Positions 49,508 to 57,852 of a DNA stretch of 64,000 nucleotides are shown one piece after another. Within the stretch, counting starts at the first letter, position 1, and each line of letters begins with the position of its first letter. Source of the stretch: Flammeovirgaceae bacterium UBA7330 (GTDB lineage Bacteria; Bacteroidota; Bacteroidia; Cytophagales; Cyclobacteriaceae). The notes beneath the pieces are model-generated. The model was given only the letters and a program-made list of their open reading frames with translations. It had not been told where the DNA came from and did no database searches. The stretch covers positions 1 to 64,000 of the forward strand of contig DKPQ01000001.1 of assembly GCA_002471275.1 (NCBI GenBank), written 5' to 3'. The translations under genes were made by a program, and so were the position numbers.

Positions 49508-49855
49508 TCAGTTGATTAGGTCGATCAGGTTTGAATAATCTGCTGTAGTGACCCAGTAGACCAGAATTAATATAAGGACCAAAGTGAGTCCAATAATGAG
49601 TATTAATCGCTGTTTTTCACTCCTGTTCTCCCTCCTAAGTTTTGTATGAAACAGATGTAGCTTGTCTCCGTGTGCGGGTTCCACCTTCATTGGAGCTTTT
49701 GAAGCATGTTTGTACTCGCCCTGAATCTCCTTCAGCCTTTTCCTTTTTCCAAGCAATCTGAGGTTGTGCTTGTTGGAATTGATCATCGAATCTATGGGTC
49801 CTCCGAATGACATTTTTTGTTTAATCTGGTCTATGAATGAAACGCCTGATTTCAT
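49508..49855 (-). CDS. Small single-pass membrane protein
   Basis: A 115-residue protein with a basic N-terminal region (KRKRLKEIQGEYKHASKAPMK) and one C-terminal hydrophobic helix (RLILIIGLTLVLILILVYWV). N-terminus is likely cytoplasmic with a short periplasmic tail. Similar 110-120 residue tail-anchored proteins are frequent in Bacteroidota. Function unknown. Confidence 0.6.
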   Translation of the reverse strand: MKSGVSFIDQIKQKMSFGGPIDSMINSNKHNLRLLGKRKRLKEIQGEYKHASKAPMKVEPAHGDKLHLFHTKLRRENRSEKQRLILIIGLTLVLILILVYWVTTADYSNLIDLIN

Positions 49856-50040
49856 GGATTCGTTTCATGATTTTTATCAGTTTTCCTCGGGATTAAGGTG
49901 GAATAGATTGATGTATATACACACGTAATGCTCTGGATAGCAATTACTTAGAGAAAAATATAAATGTTATGGGATAATTAAATATTGAATGATCTTACTA
50001 AATTTTGCAGTGGGATCTTAACCTAAGTCCCACCTTAACT

Positions 50041-50619
50041 ATGAAAATGATCAATGTTGTGCTCATACTGGCCATAGTGGTTGGTTGCACACAGAAAAAA
50101 GAAAACCCAACAGTTGAACTCTCCGAAGAACAAGTTATTGCCAGAGGAAGACAATTGGTTTCTCTTGGTGGTTGTCACGATTGTCACACACCAAAGATTT
50201 TTGATGCATCGGGTATGCATTTGGATCAATCAAGGCTGCTTTCCGGTCACCCGAATGGGTCCCAGCTTCCCCCAATTGATGAACGTGTTTTTCAGCCGGG
50301 TCATTGGACCTATTTCAATGCGCACCTGACAGCTGCAGTAGGCGTTTGGGGGATGTCTTTTTCCAGAAACCTGACGCCGCACGAAACGGGACTGAAAGGC
50401 TGGACTCAGGAAGTATTCATTGCCACCATGCGAAGCGGGAAACACATGGGCATAGAGCATGGCAGACCCATTATGCCACCCATGCCCTGGGAAAACCTAA
50501 AGGACCTTCCGGAGGAGGATTTGATTACCATCTTCAAGTATTTACAGTCACTCCCACCTATTGACAATTTTGTTCCGGAACCCATGAATCCTTCACAGGC
50601 CATAGCCTTTAAGTATTAA
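50041..50619 (+). CDS. Lipoprotein c-type cytochrome, copy 1
   Basis: A 192-residue lipoprotein (lipobox AIVVGC, Cys17) with one haem motif CHDCH (about 46-50) and a C-terminal methionine-rich region (IMPPMPWENL) that can supply the axial Met. The ATG at 50041 is preferred; the longer frame adds 12 residues with no signal. The protein probably carries electrons at the outer face of the inner membrane or in the periplasm. Its paralogue follows 227 bp downstream. Confidence 0.88.
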   Translation: MKMINVVLILAIVVGCTQKKENPTVELSEEQVIARGRQLVSLGGCHDCHTPKIFDASGMHLDQSRLLSGHPNGSQLPPIDERVFQPGHWTYFNAHLTAAVGVWGMSFSRNLTPHETGLKGWTQEVFIATMRSGKHMGIEHGRPIMPPMPWENLKDLPEEDLITIFKYLQSLPPIDNFVPEPMNPSQAIAFKY

Positions 50620-50643
50620 AAAAAGCCCGAAAGGGCTTTTTTT
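50620..50643 (+). terminator. Rho-independent terminator, GAAA tetraloop
   Basis: AAAAAGCCC, GAAA, GGGCTTTTTTT directly after the stop codon. Confidence 0.9.
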
Positions 50644-50845
50644 AATGAAACAGCGATCATATTAGAAATTTCTGCAGACTTCCTTTCAGAAATTCTGCAT
50701 GTCTGCTAGTCAGTATATTTTGTAATCTTGGTCACCGATTCTGGCCGCTGGTGGATTATTTTCAGGGGTATACATTAAATCTCATCGGAAATTGAAATGT
50801 TCATTCAGAATTTCGCGGCGGATCAATAAGTGGTCTTATTCAACG

Positions 50846-51424
50846 ATGAAGATGATGTATATTGTGCTCATACTGGCCATAGTGGCTGGTTGTGTGCAGA
50901 AGAATGAAAATCAACCTGTTCAACTTTCTGAGGAACAGGTTATTGCCAGAGGCAAGCAATTGGTTTCCCTTGGAGCATGTCACGATTGTCACACTCCTAA
51001 GATCTTTGATGAAACCGGCATGCATCTGGATGAATCACGATTGCTTTCAGGACACCCAAACGGGTCAAAATTACCAGTAATTGATGAGCGTGTTTTTCAG
51101 CCAGGACACTGGACCTATTTTAACGAACACTTTACTGCGGCTGTAGGGATGTGGGGCATGACCATGTCAAAAAATCTGACTCCACATGAAACAGGTTTAA
51201 AAGGATGGACACCGGAGGTCTTCATTGCCACCATGCGAAGTGGGAAACACATGGGGATTGAGCATGGCAGACCAATCATGCCACCGATGCCCTGGGAAAA
51301 CCTTAGGGACCTTCCGGATGAGGATTTGATTACCATTTTCAAGTACCTGCAATCCATAAAGCCCATAGATAATTATGTGCCCGAACCCATGAATCCTGCA
51401 CAGGCAATGACATTCAAATACTGA
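50846..51424 (+). CDS. Lipoprotein c-type cytochrome, copy 2
   Basis: A 192-residue paralogue of the preceding protein, colinear throughout: lipobox AIVAGC, haem motif CHDCH, and IMPPMPWENLRDLPDEDL. Differences lie mainly in the signal and loop around residues 85-105. The ATG at 50846 corresponds exactly to the start chosen for copy 1. Each copy has its own terminator, so they are separate transcripts or a leaky one. Duplication of the whole unit including terminator is likely. Confidence 0.88.
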   Translation: MKMMYIVLILAIVAGCVQKNENQPVQLSEEQVIARGKQLVSLGACHDCHTPKIFDETGMHLDESRLLSGHPNGSKLPVIDERVFQPGHWTYFNEHFTAAVGMWGMTMSKNLTPHETGLKGWTPEVFIATMRSGKHMGIEHGRPIMPPMPWENLRDLPDEDLITIFKYLQSIKPIDNYVPEPMNPAQAMTFKY

Positions 51425-51447
51425 AAAAGCCCGAAAGGGCTTTTTTT
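51424..51447 (+). terminator. Rho-independent terminator, GAAA tetraloop, second copy
   Basis: AAAAAGCCC, GAAA, GGGCTTTTTTT, the same stem as after copy 1, beginning at the last base of the stop codon. Confidence 0.9.
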
Positions 51448-51509
51448 ATGTTTCAAAGCAAGAGAATGTATTGGATGGATGAAAGTCTTAAATTAATCTT
51501 AGTTACTTT

Positions 51510-52526
51510 ATGTCATCAATGCTTACACAATTCAGGTTATATCTTCTCTTGCTCGTCGCATCAGCCTTAGTGCTGTTCGGATGCACATCCAGGCAATCAT
51601 TTCTATTACAAGATAAAATTATTGTGGTAGATCCGGGACATGGTGGTACAGCCAATACCGACAGCTATCGTGTGGGCCCAGGTGGTGAACGGGAGGAGTG
51701 GATCGATCTGCGTGTGGGTTTGATGTTGAGAGAGCTGTTGGAGGAGAAGGGAGCAACAGTACTGATGACCAGGACTACAGACTCTGTTGTTGCCCTGGCT
51801 GATCGTGCTCAACTCGCTGTGGATAATGATGCAGATCTCTTTGTATCCATTCATCACAATGCCACGGCAGACCCATCTGTAAACTTTCCAATTATCTATT
51901 ATCATGGTACAGCAAGTGAAAACAAGGCTGGGACTGCGTTGGCAGGAGAGTTGGCCAAAGCACTGGTGAAGCATATGTATCCCACCGAAACCCCCTTCAG
52001 TGTTGTTTCAGATTTCACTATTTTTTCGACAGCTGGAACAAGTGTCCTGCGAGGTACCTATGGCATACCTGGCGTCATTGCCGAAGCCTCTTTTTTCACC
52101 AATCCAGCTGAAGAACAGCGATTAAAACAACAGGATCACAACATGAAAGAAGCGATGGCATATGCCGAAGCAATTGAAAACTTTTTCAGCAAGAAAATAC
52201 CGGAAATCCTCCCAAAAGACAGCACCAATTTTCCACCGAAGTTTGAGACCTTACAGGAAGCAGATCGCATGAGTGATGTTGCCATGAGGTGGAAAGAGGA
52301 TTTTGAGGAGGGTGTTCGATTGATGGAAAATGCCGATTCGATTTCTTTAAACACTGCTTTTGAGCTGTTCACCCGTTCTGCAAAGTCATTCCCTGATTCT
52401 TATCTCGCAGGAAAATGCCATCAATACAGGGTGATTCTGTTGAAGAAAATGGGGAAGGTGGAAGAAGCTGCAGATGAGGAAAAGCGGGTGAAGGAGTTTT
52501 ATCCTGTTTTCCAGCATCAAGATTAG
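51510..52526 (+). CDS. N-acetylmuramoyl-L-alanine amidase (Amidase_3), lipoprotein
   Basis: A 338-residue peptidoglycan amidase. Lipobox LFGC (Cys25), then the Amidase_3 domain (about 36-220): zinc ligands H44 (DPGHGG), E62, and His in SIHHNA near 113, with the catalytic Glu in GVIAEASFF near 195. It cuts the bond between MurNAc and L-Ala, used in cell separation or recycling. The last 110 residues are helical and TPR-like (TAFELFTRSAKSFPDSYLAGK), an unusual addition for the family. Confidence 0.92.
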   Translation: MSSMLTQFRLYLLLLVASALVLFGCTSRQSFLLQDKIIVVDPGHGGTANTDSYRVGPGGEREEWIDLRVGLMLRELLEEKGATVLMTRTTDSVVALADRAQLAVDNDADLFVSIHHNATADPSVNFPIIYYHGTASENKAGTALAGELAKALVKHMYPTETPFSVVSDFTIFSTAGTSVLRGTYGIPGVIAEASFFTNPAEEQRLKQQDHNMKEAMAYAEAIENFFSKKIPEILPKDSTNFPPKFETLQEADRMSDVAMRWKEDFEEGVRLMENADSISLNTAFELFTRSAKSFPDSYLAGKCHQYRVILLKKMGKVEEAADEEKRVKEFYPVFQHQD

Positions 52527-52653
52527 AATTCTCTCCAGAGTGATTCCAAAACAGTGATTGTACCGGTATGCAAAAAATACAGTTTATAACATAATAGTTA
52601 AATAACTCATGCGTTATTAGCAAATAAAATATTGATCATCAATTTTTTGTAAC

Positions 52654-53166
52654 ATGAGAAAAAGATATCCAACAATTCAACCTACAGTTTTTCTTGCTAT
52701 AGCTCTAATAACTACAAACTCAGTTTTTGCCCAGGAGGATGAATCCTCCGGATCAAAGTTTGGGTTGGGAGTTTCAGTGTTTAATATCAATGAATACCTC
52801 TATGAATTCAGTGAACCCATAGCCCCCATTTATCTTACATTCGATATTGGAGATAAGTTTCGGTTGGAACCTATTGTTGGATTTTCCCTGAGGGAACGAT
52901 TTAGTCAATTATCACTTTTAGTAGGTGCATTCAGGAAGGCTCCCATATCAAAATTCAATCTTTTGTACGGGGGAAGGATTGGATATAGTGGAATCGGGGA
53001 TACTGGTAGTGAAATGTTTATCGTTGCCCCTGCAATTGGAGGAGAATACTATTTCATCAGGAATTTTAGTATCGGGAGTGAAATTCAATTAAGAGGTATG
53101 AAACCAAAGGCAGGAGACTTCGTGGCCGTCACACACTCTTCATTTATTGCGAGGTTTTATTTTTAG
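52654..53166 (+). CDS. Small outer-membrane beta-barrel protein
   Basis: A 170-residue exported protein with signal ending TTNSVFAQ. The rest is alternating polar/hydrophobic strands (FRLEPIVGFSLRERFSQL, FNLLYGGRIGYSGIG, FIARFYF) ending in the terminal Phe expected for BAM-dependent barrels. Eight-strand OmpW/OmpX-like size. Function unknown. A hairpin terminator follows. Confidence 0.72.
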   Translation: MRKRYPTIQPTVFLAIALITTNSVFAQEDESSGSKFGLGVSVFNINEYLYEFSEPIAPIYLTFDIGDKFRLEPIVGFSLRERFSQLSLLVGAFRKAPISKFNLLYGGRIGYSGIGDTGSEMFIVAPAIGGEYYFIRNFSIGSEIQLRGMKPKAGDFVAVTHSSFIARFYF

Positions 53167-53185
53167 AATATTTACAGATCAGTTT

Positions 53186-53209
53186 AAGGAGGGTGCGTTG
53201 ACCCTCCTT
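53186..53209. terminator. Bidirectional terminator
   Basis: AAGGAGGGT, loop of 6 nt, ACCCTCCTT between the barrel gene and the converging lipoprotein gene. Confidence 0.65.
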
Positions 53210-53228
53210 CCTGGCTCAGGCAATCCTA

Positions 53229-53813
53229 TTATTCCCTTTGCCCTGTTTTGATGCTTGCGCCAGGTGTCTTGTTGTAAGCGTATTCCTGCACCATGATCGA
53301 CTCGTGCTCAAGGTCTGTAAGCAGTTTGATCCAACCATAATGATACTCACCGTTTAGTCGAATACTCACTGCTATGTATCCTTCAGTGTTTTCAATCCAG
53401 TTGCCAGACCAAACCGGAGCTTCATTTCCCCTGGTGGTTTTTACAATCAGTTCCCCGGAGAATATGTCCCAAATTGTATTGCTTGGATCGCCTTGAGGTC
53501 CCACCACGAAATCTTTGTCATAAGCCACAGCCTCATAGTCTACAATTTGAATCTTGGCATCTCTGTATGAGTTTGCCAAAAACTTCTCATGGCTGGCACC
53601 ATCTGAGTAGATCAGCCCAACGGAAAATCTAAAATCATGTATTGAATCACCATTTAGGTCAATTTCGCATGCCTGAAGGTAGTGAAAAAATTCAGGTTCC
53701 TCCAGGATCACATGATGGATGCCAGACTCCGGATCGGGAGTGGGTAGGGGTTCATCATCTTGGCAGCTCATTCCCAGAATGGCTACCAACGTGGTTAAAA
53801 GTATCGTTCTCAT
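53229..53813 (-). CDS. Lipoprotein of unknown function
   Basis: A 194-residue lipoprotein (signal MRTILLTTLVAILGMSC, Cys17), started at the ATG that gives this signal. A DDEPLPTPDPES linker follows, then a beta-rich domain (LNGDSIHDFRFSVGL, YIAVSIRLNGEYHYGWIKL). The NGDSxxDF segment resembles calcium-binding loops of secreted beta proteins in Bacteroidota. Not assignable further. Diverges from the arsR-type operon. Confidence 0.65.
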   Translation of the reverse strand: MRTILLTTLVAILGMSCQDDEPLPTPDPESGIHHVILEEPEFFHYLQACEIDLNGDSIHDFRFSVGLIYSDGASHEKFLANSYRDAKIQIVDYEAVAYDKDFVVGPQGDPSNTIWDIFSGELIVKTTRGNEAPVWSGNWIENTEGYIAVSIRLNGEYHYGWIKLLTDLEHESIMVQEYAYNKTPGASIKTGQRE

Positions 53814-53946
53814 TTCAAGTATTTTGACGAGTCTATTGACGCTTAATCCTGTATAATGGTTGTAAGGCATGATCTGAATTCTATGAATGGTTTTTACATA
53901 GCAGTAAAGGGTAAAAAGTAGGGATCATAAGTTTCTCCAATAAACC

Positions 53947-53994
53947 TTTGCGCAGTTAAATAACTGCGTATATATTTGCAGTTAAATAACTGCA
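53947..53994 (+). promoter_or_regulatory. ArsR-operon promoter with two perfect operators
   Basis: TTTG (53947-53950), 20 nt, TATATTTG (53971-53978) is an ideal Bacteroidota promoter. Operator 1, CGCAGTTAAATAACTGCG (53951-53968), fills the spacer. Operator 2, TGCAGTTAAATAACTGCA (53977-53994), starts at the end of the -7 element and ends two bases before the ATG. Both are perfect palindromes, 26 bp apart centre to centre. Confidence 0.85.
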
Positions 53995-53996
53995 TA

Positions 53997-54317
53997 ATGG
54001 AATTGAGAAGAGATGTATTTCAAGCGATAGCGGATCCTACCAGAAGGGCGATTATTGCGCTGGTAGCCATGCAGGCCATGACACCAGGGGCAATTGCCGG
54101 GAACTTTGATTCGTCCAGACAAACTATTTCCAAGCATATTCAAATACTCTCAGAGTGTGAATTGCTCCAGCAAAAACAAAAAGGGCGAGAGATCCACTAT
54201 CACCTAAATGCGTTAAAACTCAAAGAGATTGCGGATTTTGTTGAGCCATTTCGCAAGCTGTGGGATGACCGTTTCAATAAGCTTGAAAGCATCATGAAAA
54301 ACTACCAACCTAAATAA
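53997..54317 (+). CDS. ArsR-family repressor (SdpR-type)
   Basis: A 106-residue winged-helix protein: MELRRDVFQAIADPTRRAIIALV at the start, DSSRQTISKHIQILSECELL as the recognition region, and a C-terminal helix. It has no metal-binding Cys cluster. Operons of ArsR plus SRPBCC proteins are widespread and autorepressed. The ATG at 53997 is preferred over an upstream TTG because that TTG lies inside the promoter. Two perfect operators sit immediately upstream. Confidence 0.93.
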   Translation: MELRRDVFQAIADPTRRAIIALVAMQAMTPGAIAGNFDSSRQTISKHIQILSECELLQQKQKGREIHYHLNALKLKEIADFVEPFRKLWDDRFNKLESIMKNYQPK

Positions 54318-54322
54318 TCAGT

Positions 54323-54790
54323 ATGATGGAAATGAAAACGAAAGTTCATGTGGAGGAGGGTAAGCAGGAGCTATTGATCTCCAGAGAGTTTGATCTTCCG
54401 ATTCACCTCCTTTTTAAAGCATATGAGGAGCCGGAAATCGTGGAGCAGTGGATGGGTACCAAAGTGATCAAACTGGAAAATAAGAAACATGGAAGCTGGC
54501 AGTTTATAACCACTGATCCCATGGGAAATAAACACGGATTCCATGGAACGATCCATGCGTTTATCCCTGATGAGAAGATCACCAGAACCTTTGAGATGGA
54601 AAATGCAGACTTTGGTCCTCAACTCGAATTTCTGGAATTTGAGGAGATCGATGATAAGACGAGTAAGCTAACCATGCATGTCATTTTCAGGTCTGTTGAA
54701 ATCAGGGATGAAATTCTAAAACTACCCTTCAGGCAGGGTATCAACATGGCCCACAATCGGCTTCAGGAAATTGTTAAAAAGTTAACCTAA
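54323..54790 (+). CDS. SRPBCC/AHSA1-domain protein
   Basis: A 155-residue START-like protein: LLISREFDLPIHLLFKAYEEPEIVEQWMG at the N-terminal end, GSWQFITTDPMGNKHGFHGTIH in the middle and a long C-terminal helix. The Aha1-like cavity binds hydrophobic ligands in related proteins. It follows the repressor by 5 bp in the same operon. The ligand is unknown. Confidence 0.9.
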   Translation: MMEMKTKVHVEEGKQELLISREFDLPIHLLFKAYEEPEIVEQWMGTKVIKLENKKHGSWQFITTDPMGNKHGFHGTIHAFIPDEKITRTFEMENADFGPQLEFLEFEEIDDKTSKLTMHVIFRSVEIRDEILKLPFRQGINMAHNRLQEIVKKLT

Positions 54791-54796
54791 CTAATA

Positions 54797-55186
54797 ATGA
54801 AAAAACGAGATAAAATTATCTTTTGGGTGGCCACCTTATGGTTGGCCCTGGGTATGACATCAACAGGGATCGTCCAGCTGATCAAAATGGAAGAAGAGAT
54901 CGCCATGATGACCAGACTTGGTTATCCGGAATACATTTCCACAATACTGGGCGTATGGAAGTTGTTGGGGGTAATTGTTATCCTGATTCCGAGATTTCCA
55001 CTGATCAAAGAGTGGGCGTATGCAGGCATCTTTTTCAACATGTCCGGAGCCATTTTTTCTCATTTGATTGTGGGATCTGACCCATTTGAGTTATTTGGTC
55101 CTACACTTCTTATTGTGCTGGCGATGGTATCCTGGTATTTCAGGCCACCAGGCAGAAAATTAGCTCAGAATTTAGTACAATCGTAA
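54797..55186 (+). CDS. DoxX-like membrane protein
   Basis: A 129-residue protein with four hydrophobic segments (about 9-28, 47-66, 73-93 and 101-117). IILIPRFPLIKEWAYAGIFFNMSGA-type pattern, split across helices, fits the DoxX/DoxX-like family that often accompanies ArsR and AHSA1 genes. It follows by 6 bp in the same operon. Function is unproven. Confidence 0.85.
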   Translation: MKKRDKIIFWVATLWLALGMTSTGIVQLIKMEEEIAMMTRLGYPEYISTILGVWKLLGVIVILIPRFPLIKEWAYAGIFFNMSGAIFSHLIVGSDPFELFGPTLLIVLAMVSWYFRPPGRKLAQNLVQS

Positions 55187-55187
55187 A

Positions 55188-55772
55188 ATGAATGCCAAAG
55201 TAGATTTCTTCTTTGAGAAGCCAGGAAAATGGCAGGAGTCATACCGAAAACTGAGGACGATCATTCTGGATGCCGGACTGACCGAAGAGCTCAAATGGGG
55301 ATGTCCCTGCTATACTTACAAAGGTGTGAATGTTGTTTTGATCCATGGTTTTAAAGAATACTGTGCACTGCTCTTTCACAAAGGTGTTCTGTTGAAGGAT
55401 CCGGATAAGCTTTTGATCCAACAGACAGAGAATGTTCAATCCGCTCGTCAGATGCGCTTTACCGGTGTGGAAGTAATTGAGGCATTGACAGCTTCAATTA
55501 AAAACTATGTCTTTGAAGCCATGGAGGTGGAAAAGGCCGGATTAAAGGTGGAATTCAAAGAAACCAGGGCATTTAATATGCCGGAAGAGTTTAAGACATA
55601 CCTGGATGGAGACGCTGAGCTAAAATCCGCATTTGAGTCCTTAACACCTGGCCGCCAAAGGGGCTACCTGCTTCATTTTGCTCAGCCCAAGCAGTCTAAA
55701 ACCAGGGTATCGAGGATAGAAAAAGCGATTCCACATATTTTTGACGGGAAAGGTTTAAACGACATCAGATGA
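55188..55772 (+). CDS. YdeI/DUF1801-like protein, copy 1
   Basis: A 194-residue protein with an N-terminal DUF1801-like half (LTEELKWGCPCYTYKGVNVVLIHGFKEYCALLFHKGVLL pattern, about 30-70) and a C-terminal YdeI/OmdA region (LTPGRQRGYLLHFAQPKQSKTRVSRIEK, about 146-175). It lacks the Cys-rich N-terminal extension of copy 2. It starts one base after the DoxX-like gene and overlaps copy 2 by four bases. Confidence 0.88.
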   Translation: MNAKVDFFFEKPGKWQESYRKLRTIILDAGLTEELKWGCPCYTYKGVNVVLIHGFKEYCALLFHKGVLLKDPDKLLIQQTENVQSARQMRFTGVEVIEALTASIKNYVFEAMEVEKAGLKVEFKETRAFNMPEEFKTYLDGDAELKSAFESLTPGRQRGYLLHFAQPKQSKTRVSRIEKAIPHIFDGKGLNDIR

Positions 55773-56392
55773 TCGCCCAAGATGTAGAAACCTATTTATC
55801 GGAGGGCTGTGGACGTTGTCCACTTGGAGGTACTCCTGAATGCAAGGTTCATACCTGGTCTGCTGAGTTGAAATATCTTCGGTCCATCGTATTGGATTGT
55901 GGGTTGACTGAAACAGCTAAATGGGGTGTGCCATGCTATACCTATAAGAATGGCAACGTGTCAATTGTCAGTGCCCTCAAAGGGTATGCATCACTTAGTT
56001 TTTTCAAAGGTGCCTTATTGAAAGATCCCCAGGGTATTCTTGAAAAGCCGGGAGCGAATACCCAGTCAGACAGACTCATCAAATTTACCAGTGTAAAACA
56101 TATCACCGATCTTGAGCAGACATTGAAGGAGTACATCTACGAAGCCATCGAGGTGGAACGACTTGGGCTGAAGGTAGAATTCAAAAAGAATCCTGAACCC
56201 ATGCCTGAGGAGTTGGAAATAAAACTTGAAGAGGATGCACAGTTGAAAGCTGCCTTCTATGCTTTAACTCCCGGTCGACAAAGGGGGTACATCATTCATT
56301 TTTCGCAACCTAAACAATCTGCTACCCGTGTATCCAGGATTGAAAAATGTATCCCAAAAATCATGGAGGGAAAAGGATTTTTTGACCGGTAG
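55769..56392 (+). CDS. YdeI/DUF1801-like protein, copy 2
   Basis: A 207-residue paralogue of the preceding protein. It adds an N-terminal extension with CGRCPLGGTPECKVH (Cys14, 17 and 25), a candidate metal site, then the same DUF1801-like (LTETAKWGVPCYTYKNG) and YdeI-like (LTPGRQRGYIIHFSQPKQS) parts. Start overlaps copy 1 by ATGA. Last gene of the ArsR operon. Confidence 0.9.
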   Translation: MIAQDVETYLSEGCGRCPLGGTPECKVHTWSAELKYLRSIVLDCGLTETAKWGVPCYTYKNGNVSIVSALKGYASLSFFKGALLKDPQGILEKPGANTQSDRLIKFTSVKHITDLEQTLKEYIYEAIEVERLGLKVEFKKNPEPMPEELEIKLEEDAQLKAAFYALTPGRQRGYIIHFSQPKQSATRVSRIEKCIPKIMEGKGFFDR

Positions 56393-56449
56393 TTTCAATT
56401 GCTAAACTAATTCTCATACATCTGGTTTTTATTAAAATTACCGGATGTC

Positions 56450-57559
56450 ATGATTGATTTCCCGACTTCTTATTCAGCAATTCTTAACCGTATCGATCAG
56501 ATCGATCCTGTGGCATACAGCAGGACAAGAAACTTTAAAGATGGGGCAGTAAGCCACTTGTCACCATACATTTCCAGAGGAGTGATTTCTACCCGATTTG
56601 TGATGGAAAGACTGATTGTGAAAGGGTACACTTTTTCTACTATGGAAAAGTTTCTTCAGGAACTGGCCTGGAGAGATTACTGGCAACAGGTCTGGAACGC
56701 TGTAGGAGATAAAATTGACGAGGACCTGCAATCAAAACAAATGGATATAGAAAATCATGATTTACCTTCATCAATCGATGCGGCCAATACTGGAATAAAC
56801 GTCGTTGATCATGGCATCTCAGGTCTTAAAAAGCACGGATACATGCACAACCACATGAGGATGTATGTGGCGTCTATCGTCTGTAATCTCGGGAAAAGTC
56901 ATTGGAGCATTCCAGCAAAATGGATGTATTATTATCTACTGGATGGTGACTGGGCCAGCAATGCATTGAGCTGGCAATGGGTGGCCGGAACCAATGCCAA
57001 TAAAAAATACTATGCTAACCAGGAAAACATCAATAAATATTTTTATTCCGATCAGCAAAATACCTTCCTGGATGTCCCTTATGAAGAACTATTTGAAATG
57101 GATTGTCCTGAGGAGCTTAATGAGACACTGGCTCCTGATTGGCATACAGTGTTACCTGAAACAAAATCCCTGAATATTGATCCCTCATTACCCACGTTGA
57201 TTTACAATTATTACAACCTTGATCCACAATGGCGAAAAGCTGACCATGTCAATCGTGTCCTGCTGCTGGAACCACAGCTTTTTGAAAACTATCCTGTTTC
57301 TAAACAATGCATTGATTTTGTTCTCTCCCTGGAGGAAAACATCTACGAATTGCAGGTCTTTACTGGCTCCTTCAGTGAGTTAAAAGCTAAGCATAAACTG
57401 AATGAAATAATATTCAAACAGCACCCACTCAACAAACATTATGAAGGCACTGAGGACCCGAGAGAATGGATGTCTTCAGTGGAAGGATATTATGGGTCCT
57501 TTTTTAAATTTTGGAAATATGTGAAAAAGGAGTTGAAACAGATAGTTCCAGCCAATTAA
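56450..57559 (+). CDS. Photolyase/cryptochrome-like protein, apparently permuted
   Basis: A 369-residue protein. Residues 1-220 match the photolyase FAD domain: SHLSPYISRGVIS, FLQELAWRDYWQQV, TGINVVDHGISGLKKHGYMHNHMRM and WQWVAGTNANKKYYANQENINKY, each a family signature. The usual N-terminal Rossmann antenna domain is missing. Instead residues 245-330 (VNRVLLLEPQLFENYPVSK, LQVFTGSFSEL) look like that domain at the C-terminus. It may repair DNA or sense light; blue-light antenna binding is uncertain. It stands alone, 57 bp after the ArsR operon. Confidence 0.85.
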   Translation: MIDFPTSYSAILNRIDQIDPVAYSRTRNFKDGAVSHLSPYISRGVISTRFVMERLIVKGYTFSTMEKFLQELAWRDYWQQVWNAVGDKIDEDLQSKQMDIENHDLPSSIDAANTGINVVDHGISGLKKHGYMHNHMRMYVASIVCNLGKSHWSIPAKWMYYYLLDGDWASNALSWQWVAGTNANKKYYANQENINKYFYSDQQNTFLDVPYEELFEMDCPEELNETLAPDWHTVLPETKSLNIDPSLPTLIYNYYNLDPQWRKADHVNRVLLLEPQLFENYPVSKQCIDFVLSLEENIYELQVFTGSFSELKAKHKLNEIIFKQHPLNKHYEGTEDPREWMSSVEGYYGSFFKFWKYVKKELKQIVPAN

Positions 57560-57642
57560 GGCTCAATAATAATTCTCAATTATCCAAGGTCACCAAATTG
57601 AAGATATATTTATATCTTGGCAGACCTAAACAACTAACCAAT

Positions 57643-57852
57643 ATGAAAATCCTTTACTGGCGGATGCTTGTGGGTGCTGTAATTGCTGTAGCACTCATTT
57701 CATTCTTATTCGTTTTCCAAACAGGAATCACTTCACCCCGGCTCGCAGGAGTACCCTACATTTTGTGGAGCAGCTTTTTGCTTACAGTCCTCCTGGTCGT
57801 TATGACCTACATTGGTTCCAAGATTTTTCCATATAAAGAAGAGCAGTCATGA
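57643..57852 (+). CDS. Small two-helix membrane protein, symporter partner
   Basis: A 69-residue protein with two hydrophobic segments (about 9-27 and 37-58) and a charged tail. The ATG at 57643 is chosen because the longer frame runs through the photolyase 3' end. It overlaps the symporter gene by four bases, so it is translationally coupled to it. Size and position recall the small subunits that accompany some SSS transporters (YhdT/DUF3311-like), but I cannot assign a family. Confidence 0.7.
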   Translation: MKILYWRMLVGAVIAVALISFLFVFQTGITSPRLAGVPYILWSSFLLTVLLVVMTYIGSKIFPYKEEQS

